The notes under the pieces: generated by a model | The model's input: the letters and a program-made list of their open reading frames with translations, nothing else | Databases searched by the model: none | Told to the model about the DNA's origin: nothing | Translations under genes and position numbers: made by a program | Origin: Larix kaempferi | Taxonomy: Eukaryota > Streptophyta > Pinopsida > Pinales > Pinaceae | DNA length: 64,000 nucleotides | Reading direction: 5' to 3' | NCBI GenBank assembly: GCA_027924585.1 | Contig: BSBM01001024.1 | Coordinates: 2,976,001-3,040,000, forward strand | In this document: positions 1 through 9,075 of the stretch, piece after piece | Numbering within the stretch: position 1 is the first letter of the stretch | Layout of the letters: the number at the start of each line of letters is the position of its first letter

Positions 1-1373
1 CCAGGGGTTTTTGTAATAAAAGTGTGCTAGTAGGGTTTGAGTGACTCGGTCACTCATGACTAGTTTATCAACTAAGGTATTCCAAGGAGTTTTTTACCCT
101 GATCAATTATACTTTGCCTTCGGTCGAGATATAATTGACAAGGTTTTCTCCCGCTTCCTCCAAAGGTAGAATGCTCAATTTTGAAATTCTGGCCATGGGG
201 GGTTATTAGGGTCCAACTGATGAATATGAACCTACTAGACACTATGAGTCGAGTCAGTGGTCATTTCCTAGGTCTGTAGTGATTTTTAAACGTTGTCAGA
301 AAAAAATTTACCGGACACGTTGGACAGTTAATTATTTTATTTTTTAATAATTAATTTTCCATAGTTTAAATGGAAAAATTCAATTTGCAATATGTCAGTG
401 GTCCGGGGCTGTTTTTCAGTGATTGGAGGCTTGATTCCTAAGCCAAAAAATCATACTTAGACCCCGGACAGCTTTATCCTAAGTTTCAGATCGTTATTTG
501 GCCACTTAATTAATAATTCTTAAAAAAATCAATAAAGAGGATTATTAATTAATTAAATTCAAAAAATTAATAATTGGAGATAATCTAATTCTCTCCAAAA
601 TAATCCAAATTGGATTATTTCAGTGGCTAAATGACATGGCACAAGGCATTAGTAAAGATTCCAATCATCTCAGTCATCATTCAATCAACTATCCAGTCAG
701 CATCAGTGATTAACTCCAAGTGAATTCGCCCTCCTCGTGTGGAAACTCGATTTGGGTGATGTGGATGAATATTAAGTGGTTTTGAGTTAAGTATTTGTTG
801 CATTGAACGGGAGTGGAGGCGCCTTGCCTAGGTGGAGGCCACCTCCCACTCTCACCTTCCAAAGATCCACCCCAATCACGAGTTAGAACTCCAAGCTACA
901 ACCTCTCATTGCATGCATTCACGTCAAGCATAGGGAGGATCTACGAATTGGTGATGTGTCATTGTTTTGATGGATTGGTGGGAGTATAATAAAGACTATG
1001 GTGGGCACCCTAGCCACCTCATGGGCTTGGCTCCCATTGTGCACGAGTTACATTGATTATAACTCAAAGCTTTGTCTCCTATACTAGCAATCACGCATTC
1101 CATCTAAGCTCACGTCAATCTAGGTTTGGAGCTCGAGTTGCTCCATGGCAAGCTTGCATTTGGTGGTTGATGGTTCCAAGGAAAGGATGGGGGCGCCTTG
1201 CCAAGGTGGAGGCCACCTTCCCATCCACATCATTTGAAACTTGAGTTATTCATTGGAGTTACCACTCCAAGCCACAGTATTGATTGGATTTAGATTGGAA
1301 TTCAAATTTGTCAAGTGCAATTTGCTCTCTCCTCATGCCAATTCGAATTAGGGAAGGGTATGCTTAGTTTTGT

Positions 1374-1466
1374 TATTTAAGGAAGGCATTGCCTCCTCTT
1401 TTCTCATGGAGATTTGTGCATAGAAACTCTGGAGAATTTTGTAATCTTGTTTAGTATTTGAATAAA
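1374..1466 (+). promoter_or_regulatory. L2 LTR putative TATA box (1374-1380) and AATAAA poly(A) signal (1461-1466)
   Basis: TATTTAA is followed about 80 bases later by AATAAA. The same arrangement recurs at equivalent places in the other L2 LTRs (34850-34928 and 52709-52810), which argues that these mark the U3/R region. If so, U5 is about 3 kb long, which is unusually large. Confidence 0.55.
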
Positions 1467-1844
1467 GTTGAAGACTTTGGAGGTCAATGTGGAAGCTCTT
1501 TGTGTGCCATGCTTCATCTTGTATAAGGTGATACCATTTTTTGTTACTTGCTTTTGATTCTTAAGCATTTGATTTTGTGATTAGAAAGCTAACAATCTAG
1601 CACAATATTATACAATCTATGCTTTTCTCTTAAGTGTGTGGCTTTCAGGTATTCTCCCAAGTGCAAAAGATCTTGCTTGGTTTACACATTCATTCTGCAG
1701 GTTACCAAAGGAGTTTTTGCTTTAAGAAAATCGAGAAACAAAGGGCTTACTTGCCTCATCCATCAAGCAACAAACAGTTTATCTATCTGGTTACTATTCT
1801 CTTCTTTCTGTTTCTATATCAAAGTTTTGTCTTGAGAAAGTAGC

Positions 1845-1975
1845 TTGGGATTTGATCCTAAGTGCCACATAATTTTGTGGCTACTTCTCTATCCCCACTA
1901 GCATCCTTGCGTGCATCCAGCTAGCTGGAAGGTTTTCGGGACTAGTGCTTCTAGTGGTCACCTTGTTCCAAGGTA
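1845..1975 (+). repeat. LTR module with the perfect palindrome CCAGCTAGCTGG, copy 1
   Basis: A module of about 120 bases reads '...ggatttgatcctaagtg...' and ends around CCAGCTAGCTGG (1917-1928). A related copy lies at 3178-3290 with the same palindrome at 3254-3265. The L2 LTR at 33476 carries only one (palindrome 36160-36171), which accounts for part of its shorter length. Confidence 0.7.
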
Positions 1976-1989
1976 GATCCCACCTCATT

Positions 1990-2400
1990 GTTTGATTCTT
2001 GTTTGTTTCCTTGACTTACTTTGGCCTTGCTTCTCCTCTTCCACTCGTTTTCTTTCCTTTGATTTTGCCTTGAGTTTCTTGCTCTCGTCCTACTCCTAGT
2101 CTCCTCCTTTTCTAGCCTTCCATTCGTCCCTCTCCTTTCTCTTTCTTCTCCTCTCATCCTACCTTCTTTCTCCTCTCGTTTTTTCAACTTTTCTCTTATT
2201 TCTTCCCTTTTTTCACTTTCGTCCTCCTCTCCTTAGATCTCCACTTCTTCCATTCGTTTCTCCCTCTCTTTGCTTCCTCTCGTACCTCCTCTTCAAAGCT
2301 CCATCCCCTACCTTTCGTCCCTCTCTTTTTTTGCCTTCATTTCCCTTTCGTTTTTACCTTTAGACTTCTCCAAGCTTTCTCCTTTCGTCTTCCTTGAAGC
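1990..2400 (+). repeat. Pyrimidine-rich tract in the L2 LTR
   Basis: About 400 bases are dominated by C and T on the plus strand, with recurring motifs such as 'ctcgtcc' and 'ctcctctt'. Equivalent tracts occur in the other L2 LTRs at 35270-35530 and 53395-53830. Minus-strand ORFs rich in Arg, Lys, Glu and Gly across these tracts are a by-product of the base composition. Confidence 0.8.
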
Positions 2401-3057
2401 ACTACAAAAGGTTCACAAAACAACAAGGGAGGTTTGGGTTAAGTGTTAGTTTCATCTTTGAAGTTATAGTTAGATCTCATTTATTTTGCACTTTGCATTT
2501 GTTAGATCTTAGTTAGTATTTGCATCTAGTGCATTGTTAGTTGTACTTAGATCTCATTCCAAAAGTTAAAACTTGCATTTTAAAAAAGTGATTTGGCATC
2601 TAGATCTCATAGTTTCAAGTTTTGCATTTAGATCTATTTTTTGCATTTACATCCTAGAATTTGGCATTCAAAGTTAGCTAATTTCCAATTTGTTTCTAGA
2701 TCTAGATTTGTTTTTATTTTTGTACTAATGCTAATGGGTGCCTTGAGTTGATTTGAGTTTTATAGGTATTTGAAAGAGAAAAGAACCAAGAAGATCCAAA
2801 CTTAAAGAGAAGGAACAAGAGAAGAACAAGAAGGTTTAAAACCAAGGAGAAGATTGAACCAAGAGCACCATTTGAACCAAGATCAAAACCATGAAGACTT
2901 AATCAATCTCCTTTGTAATAGCTATTGAGAACTTGTTTCAAATTTTCCAAGTTTATTTCTCTCAAAGTCCTTTCAAGGGTTTCATTCCCAAAGGCATTTG
3001 TACTCTCTTAGTAAAATAAGGCTAAGTGGGATAAGGCCTCCCATAGTTGGTTTCTTC

Positions 3058-3073
3058 TTCCCCATTTGGGGAA
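3058..3073 (+). other. Short inverted repeat in the L2 LTR (TTCCCC-ATTT-GGGGAA)
   Basis: A 6-bp stem with a 4-base loop. It is kept at the equivalent place in the other L2 LTRs (perfect at 54377-54392, one-base-shorter stem near 35967-35982). Confidence 0.6.
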
Positions 3074-3177
3074 CCATTTGGGGAAGAGTGTTGTGTATTC
3101 TTAGTTTAGATTTGCTTTGAATTTCTAGAATAATTTCTTTTGTGCTTAGAGTTTTAATTCAGCTTTGACTTGAGAAG

Positions 3178-3290
3178 TGTCTTGGGATTTGATCCCAAGT
3201 GCCGCATTGACCTTGCGTGCTACTTCTCTTTCCCCACTGTGTACTGCGTATGACCAGCTAGCTGGAAATTTCATGAACAGTGTGTAGAAG
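3178..3290 (+). repeat. LTR module with the palindrome CCAGCTAGCTGG, copy 2
   Basis: This is the second copy of the module at 1845-1975 and carries the palindrome at 3254-3265. Its position matches the only copy in the L2 LTR at 33476. Confidence 0.7.
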
Positions 3291-3465
3291 TCATTTTTTA
3301 CTCCTTTTGCTAGATCAGTTTCTTTCTATTGTAGAACACTAATTGCTTGATTAGTTCATTTTGCAAGTGAAAGTTATTTGTTAGTTGCATTATTTCTTTT
3401 TTATCATATTGAGCTATCATTTGGTTTCTTGTTTATAAGCTGCTTGTCTTCTAAAAAAGAACCAA

Positions 3466-3616
3466 AGACTCTTGAACTTGCCATAACCCAACTCAAGAGC
3501 ACTCTCTGTCGGAGAGCATTCCCACTGCATTATCCTTGCATCGTAGCATATAGATTAGCTAAAGTCTCTTGAACTTTCGTCTTAAGACAAAGTCAAGAGC
3601 ACTCTCTGTCGGAGAG
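3466..3616 (+). other. Two hairpin units in the L2 LTR (putative RNA structure)
   Basis: Each unit has an arm CTCTTGAACTT(G), a short loop, a complementary arm ending TCAAGAG, then CTCTCTRTCGGAGAG, which can form a 5-bp stem-loop. Unit 1 is at about 3466-3516 and unit 2 at about 3562-3616. Both units recur, about 95-100 bases apart, in the other two L2 LTRs. They lie downstream of the poly(A) signal, so in U5 and hence in the 5' leader of the transcript. Confidence 0.65.
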
Positions 3617-4472
3617 TTTAACTGTGTGCTCTAAGCTTAAAACTTTCAAACTCACATTCCCTTCTAAAATTTACTTCGTTGCTTTCCATCACTTAGTATG
3701 CTCTGCCGACCCTAAAAAGTTGGACTCGTACTCAGAACGGTGACTGGAAATGTTAATCTTGCAAGTGAAAACCATAATAAAACCTTTACCCCATAACCAA
3801 CGAACCGGCGTTGTTATTTCGAGAAATACTCAGGTAGTGGGAAAAGTTCATAATTGTGTGACGCCGGAGAAAGAATACCTTTGTCATAGAGTTATAGTGC
3901 TTGTTAAATCCTCAGGACACCTAGCCGAAGAATACTGGACAGTCCGTCATGTCACCAAGGGGAAGCCACTGAAAGTATACTTTTCCAGTTGGACGCATAC
4001 CTTGCTTTTTCAGCCCTAATAATCAAGAACATCTAAAAACACTTTAAAATTTACCAAGAACAATTTCAAAATGATCTCACGAATAATCATCACTGAGACT
4101 TACATTTTCAGCATCACAAGCTTTTGTTTGACTCCATTTGGCACTGGTCTATAAAAATTTTATGTATCACCTTGATCTGGACCATTAGTCCTTGTGCATT
4201 TTTGAATTATCTTGTGGATGCTTACTTAATCTTCAAAGTCAAAGTATATTGTTCATCTTTAAATTGTATCTTGTAATTTGCAACGTGGATTGCATGTTTA
4301 ATTTGTTCTCATCATCTTTCAAAAACTCCTAAACAACACCCATCCGCATCACTCAACACCAAAAAACACTTAAAACATAAGAGCCATAGACAACTCTTTG
4401 TGTAGGGACAACCCCCCTTGGCTTCGTTAGGAGTTAGCCTAAACGGAGGAGCTGGGATTCAGGTGACAGTAC

Positions 4473-5395
4473 TGTTATCACACAACTTGTAGTTGTCCCT
4501 AGTGGTTTCCCATCCGGGACGGTAGAGGAGATGGACAACTAAAGAGGTGACCCAAGAGATGCCACAGTTCCCAATGCAAGGTGGGAGTCACATCAACCGA
4601 GGCACTCTTCGCTTTAGATCTAGATAAATCAAGACCTAGGGGGAGACCCTATAACCAATCAAAGATGATTGGACCCAAACAAAGGTTCCTAGAGATGAGT
4701 AAATGGTAAGCTACGGAAACCAATGCAAGGTAAAGTGGACCTAGAAATTAAAGTATGGTTGAAGGTGGTTTGAGAAATGATTAGTGTTTCAACCAATGTA
4801 TGATTTAGGCCACATGATTAGTTATGATGACAAGATGTAGTACCACGTGGTACACAAGTGGGTCTTACCTTCTTGGGATATGTGAAATGGTTTAAAGTAG
4901 ACCCACAAGGTGAAATTAAGGGATGCAATTGGCACTAGAGGATATGTAATGAGTAGATCTATGGATCTAAGTTGAAATTCGGAGTACCCACTTACTGGAT
5001 CTAAGGTTTGACACAATCCCCAAGGAGTGCGATTTGCTTAAGGAAGATTAGTGCCTTGTTGGATGGGTTAATGGAGTCAAAAGATATGTCAAAGTGTAGA
5101 TCGGGACACCTAGAGGTCAAGTCAAGTGGGCTAATTGAGATAGAATGGTTGGATCTTGCTAGATCTAAGATTTCATGAAATGACCCAAGTGGACCACAAT
5201 CCCTTAAAATAGGGAATGCTATCCCCAAGGCAGATCGTCACAAAATGATACTCTAGATATAGGTTTCAAGGTATGCCCATTCCAAATCCACTGAAATCTC
5301 AACTACCCAGGTCCTAGAAGTGGGCAAACGCAGTCACCCAAGGAAGTGCGACCTTGCTCAAGGAGGGCTAAAAGGTGGATAAGGTGTGTCAAATC
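4473..5395 (-). mobile_element. Solo L1-family LTR, minus strand, first part
   Basis: The LTR begins TGTTATCACA at 4473 and ends TGTGATAACA at 12686, and the flanks carry the 5-bp duplication AGTAC (4468-4472 and 12687-12691). Read on the minus strand it matches the plus-strand L1 LTR at 19558-24084 along its length. A hAT transposon (5396-9067) interrupts it. Without the transposon and one duplication it is about 4.53 kb, the family length. The duplication and lack of internal sequence make it a solo LTR. Confidence 0.92.
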
Positions 5396-5690
5396 CAAAG
5401 CAACTGGGAATCGACCCCCCCCCCCCTCGAATCGATCCCGAATCGCGCTCCAGACGGAATCGATGCGGGATCGATTTTGGAAGCGCGATTCCGGATCGAT
5501 TCCGTCAGGAATCGATTTCCCAATTCGCGAATTCAAGCAAAAAAAAACGATCCCTGGAAATTGGTAATTCGCTGGGGAATCGTCGCTCCCGGATCGATTC
5601 CCAGTCGAACCCGCAGACAAAAAACGATTCCGAAATCGATTCCCAGGCCGATTCCGCGGACGGGCGGATTTTTGAAAAAAAAATTTGAGT
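5396..5690 (+). repeat. hAT1 left subterminal region with clustered AATCGAT/ATCGATTC motifs
   Basis: About 250 bases hold many copies of GAATCGAT or its complement, beginning just inside the left end, together with a run of 13 C residues at about 5417. Subterminal repeats of this kind serve as transposase-binding sites in hAT elements; here that role is inferred. Confidence 0.7.
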
Positions 5691-5933
5691 TTTGGAATTT
5701 TTTTTAGGGTTTTTTTTGTTGGGATAGGTCACTTTGGGCCATTAAAAGGTGAATGAGTCCATTTGGACTCATTCCATTGCTCATTTGTTTGATTGAGAAG
5801 AGTTTGAGAGCTTTGAGTTTTGAGAGCTTTGAGCATTGAGTGGGAGATTGAAGGGGAGATTGAAGGGGAGAGAGCTTGCAAGGGAGATTGAAGCTTTCAT
5901 AGAGACATTCAACCACCATTGAAGAGCTAAAAG

Positions 5934-6060
5934 GTAGGCTCTATAAATTCTTCTTTGTTTGTTTTTGCAATTTTTTTTCACTATGTTACAAAATGGAAAA
6001 CTTGCAATGTTCTCTTCTCCTACTCTTTCCAATATATTCTTCTCCATCATTCTATTGCAG
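5934..6060 (+). other. Putative 5'-leader intron of the hAT1 transposase
   Basis: A GTAGGC donor at 5934 and a pyrimidine-rich stretch ending 'ctattgcag' at 6060 give a 127-base GT-AG intron immediately upstream of the transposase start at 6097. Splicing is predicted from sequence only. Confidence 0.5.
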
Positions 6061-6096
6061 GGAACAAGTGACTCTCATCTTGAATCAAGAAACACG

Positions 6097-8549
6097 ATGG
6101 CTATGTGGTTTTGGTTTTTCATTCCACTTCTTCTCATTATGATGGTGTTGCGAAGTAGATGTGGTGGTGGTAGTGATGAGGGGGAAGAGGTAGAGAGTGA
6201 TGCATACCAAGGAGAAGAGGAGGAAGGGGAAGAGGATGATGATGAGGATGAGGGTGAGGGTGATGTGGGGCAAAAACTAAAAGACACAACACCTTTGTGG
6301 AAGTATGTGACAAGGCAAGGGGGAGGGAGAGGGGGTGGAACCACAAAGTTTGGATGCCCCCATTGTGGGAAAACATACACAGGTTCATATACCCGGGTGA
6401 GAAAGCATTTGTGTGGGGTTATGCCATGCGATGTAGGTAAGTCTCATGGAGTCAAAACTTGTGACAAAGTGGGAGCTAAAGAGAGAAGCAAATACAAGAT
6501 GGAAGAAGAGGCCGCTCAAAACAAGTCCAAGAGATCGAGGGTTGATTCTGAATCCCCACAGAGAATGTTTGGTAGTGGAGCTGCTGCTGGATCATCATCG
6601 GCTCGATCGGGAGCCTCATCTCCCCATGGAGTCTCGCCTATACGAAGAACATTATCCGATTTCCTTGACCAAGGTTGTAGAGATGATGTGGATTCAAAAG
6701 TTTATAGGTTTCTCTATGCATGTGGTGTGCCATTCAATGTTCTTCGCTCACCCTATTGGCATGAAATGGTACAAGCCATCAATGGTGGCCCTCAAGGATA
6801 CAGAAGCCCTGGGTATGACAAAGCTAGAACCGTGGGACTTGACAAGGAAAGAGCCAAAATCAATAGTGCTCTTGGAAAGTTCGCAAATGATTGGTCCAAC
6901 TATGGGGTATCCATTGTATCTGATGGGTGGACAAATGTTAAAGGCAGGCCGTTGATAAATATTCTTGGCGTTTCTGCTAGCGGTGCGGTCTTCCTTTCAA
7001 CCCATGACTACTCAAATCGCTACAAGACCGCTATTAATATTGCACAACCTTTACTTAAAACCATTCAGGAGATTGGGCCATACAATGTCATTCAAGTTAT
7101 CACTGATAACGCTGCTAATTGTAAGGCAGCAGGAGCAATCATTATGGATAAGTATCCCAACATATTTTGGTCAGGGTGTTTGGTTCACACATTGAACCTT
7201 TTGATGCGTGATATTGTTAAGATGAAGGACAATAATTACCGATGGATTGGAGCCTTGTACAAGAGAGGTAAGAAAATGATCAAATTTATTACCAATCATA
7301 GCATGGCCCACCACATTTTTCGCAATCACTCTAAGTTGGAGCTATTGAAGATTGCAAAGACTAGATTTGCTAGCTACTACCTCACCTTCAGGAGGCTTTT
7401 GAAGGTAAGAGAGGCATTGGCTAGTATGTATCAAGTGATCCATGGCAGGAATTGAAAGACAGAGTTGCAAGTGCATCGGATAGAAGTGACTTTCAGGAGG
7501 TGGAGGACACCGTTCTTGAATGTCATTTTTGGTCACAGGTTAGGTATGTTCTGCAGTTCACCAAGCCAGTTTATAACATGATTCGTTTTGCAGATACAGA
7601 TAAGCCGGTGATTGGGGAGGTATATGAGCAGATGGATAGCATGCTTGGTCAAATCAAAGACATTGTTGAGCAAAGAGATGCAGTCTTGTATGACCATATT
7701 CATAAACTTGTGGTCAAAAGGTGGGATAATCTAAATGTTCCACTCCATGCCCTTGCATATGTCCTCACCCCAAAATACTATTCTCCAATTTGGTTGGCCC
7801 AACCTGCACCTGGGGGTGGAGTCAGGAAAAAACCCCACACAGATCCAGAGGTTGCTGCTGGGTATATGCAAGCATTAGAAAAGTTGGTCCCTGATGAGGA
7901 AGAGTGTGCTCAAGTACGGAGTGAATTGAGCATATACATAAGTGAGCATGGACGCTTTGGTTCGCTGTTTGCAACCAAAGATCGAGACAGATTGGATCCT
8001 ATCCATTGGTGGAACATGCATGGCTCTGGAGCCACATATTTGCATAAATTGGCGCTGAGGGTGCTATCACAGGTTGTTAATAGCTCTTCTGAAGAAAGGT
8101 GTTGGAGCACCTACAACTTCATCCATAGTGTAAAGAGAAATAGTCTGAATGTAGATCGCGCAGAAAGCTTGGTTTATGTGCACTACAACTTGAGGTTGTT
8201 GTCCCATTATTGTGAGGCGGCCAAGAATGATAGAACATTTTTGACTTGGGACAACAATCCAGAGGAGGCTAATGTGGAGGATGGAGCCATAGCATTAGAG
8301 CGCTTGGAGGCTGAACTATTGGGTGATCATGATGATCCAATTCAGACTACCCCTACAGAGATGCCACCCCCAAGCAGAAGCAGCTTTCCAGATGCAGGAG
8401 TTTTGCCTTTAGCTTCACAACGTCCAATTTCAGCCCGCGGGGGCCATTCATCTTCTACTCATGTTCCACGATCACTTCCACCAGCACCTATTCCACCTAG
8501 AACAAGAGAAAAGAAAATGGAAGTTACTCGTGGCAAGCGGAAAGCTTAG
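6097..8549 (+). pseudogene. hAT transposase (BED finger, DUF659, hAT C-terminal dimerisation) with one frameshift
   Basis: The gene would encode the cut-and-paste transposase that mobilises this element. I start it at the ATG at 6097, just after the predicted leader intron; the frame is open further upstream but that part is not protein-like. In order it has an acidic Glu/Asp stretch, a BED-type zinc finger (CPHCGKTY...RKHLCG), a Ser-rich basic linker, a DUF659/RNase H-like core with SDGWTN and TDNAANC, each giving a likely catalytic Asp, and, after a frame change at about 7450, the hAT dimerisation domain (ATYLHKLALRVLSQ...SSEERCWS). The two frames meet with almost no gap, so one small indel separates them. 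It is the best-preserved gene in the window. About 800 residues in total is normal for plant hAT proteins of this type. Confidence 0.9.
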
Positions 8550-8939
8550 TAGATTCATAGTAGTTTGACTTTGTAGTTTGTAACTTTGTAGTTTGTACTT
8601 TGTACTTTGTATTTCATTTTCATGTTTATTTTGGCGGTTGGCCTATTTTGTAAACATTATGGCCTAGTTTGATGGCAAATATTATATGTTGAAATTTGAA
8701 GGTTGAAGGTTGATGTTGTTGATGATTGATGATTGATGATTTGATGATGCTCATTCAATGAAAATGTTATAAGCTATAGCTCCTAGAATCTAGAAGACGA
8801 GATGATTGATCATTAATGTTATATCAATCATCAATGTGTACTAAATGGTTATATGAATATCTAGATTCTATGTTTTGATGTTATCTATAGCTAATTTGGC
8901 ATAATACATGTTTTTCTTAATTTATATGCATCAAAATAT

Positions 8940-9067
8940 ATTAAAATATATATTATATAAAAAACGCTCCCGAAAACGCTCCCGAAACGGAAGCTTTTGA
9001 AAATTTCGCTTTTCGCTCCCGCTCCCGCTCCCACTCCCCGCTTCGCTCCCCGCTCCCAACAGCTATG
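8940..9067 (+). repeat. hAT1 right subterminal region with CGCTCCCG repeats
   Basis: Repeated CGCTCCCG/CGCTCCCC units end at the right terminus CAGCTATG. They differ in sequence from the AATCGAT-rich left end, so the two ends are asymmetric. Confidence 0.65.
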
Positions 9068-9075
9068 GTCAAATC

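Larger units (their letters stand above)
1..4472 (+). mobile_element. L2-family giant LTR, first part (5' end lies outside the window)
   Basis: Base 1 matches position about 156 of the complete L2 LTR at 51381-56041 (shared 'gtaataaagtgtgctagtag' region), so roughly 155 bases are missing at the left edge. The LTR runs to 4472, is interrupted there by a minus-strand L1 LTR, and resumes at 12692. Removing the insertion and one copy of the AGTAC duplication leaves about 4.57 kb, comparable with the 4.66-kb copy at 51381. It contains a TATA-like box, an AATAAA signal, a pyrimidine-rich tract, a palindromic module and two hairpin units, each entered separately. No convincing coding sequence is seen; the short ORFs in it are not shared between copies. 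Whether this is a solo LTR or the 3' LTR of a longer element cannot be decided, because its left flank is outside the window. Confidence 0.88.
5396..9067 (+). mobile_element. hAT-family DNA transposon 1, nearly complete (3,672 bp)
   Basis: The boundaries are set by the 8-bp target duplication GTCAAATC at 5388-5395 and 9068-9075, and by comparison with the uninterrupted L1 LTR near 23185, which reads straight across the site. An 8-bp duplication is the hAT hallmark. The ends are imperfect inverted repeats: the left end starts CAAAGCAACTGGGA and the complement of the right end starts CATAGCTGTTGGGA, 10 of 14 matching. One transposase gene with a frameshift lies inside. Confidence 0.93.

Noticed and set aside
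5303-5732. Overlapping ORFs on both strands in the hAT1 left end
   Set aside because: They lie in the AATCGAT-rich subterminal repeats and cross the transposon boundary.
6075-6388. Minus-strand Ser/Pro- and His-rich ORFs opposite the hAT1 start
   Set aside because: They are mirror images of the acidic stretch in the transposase.
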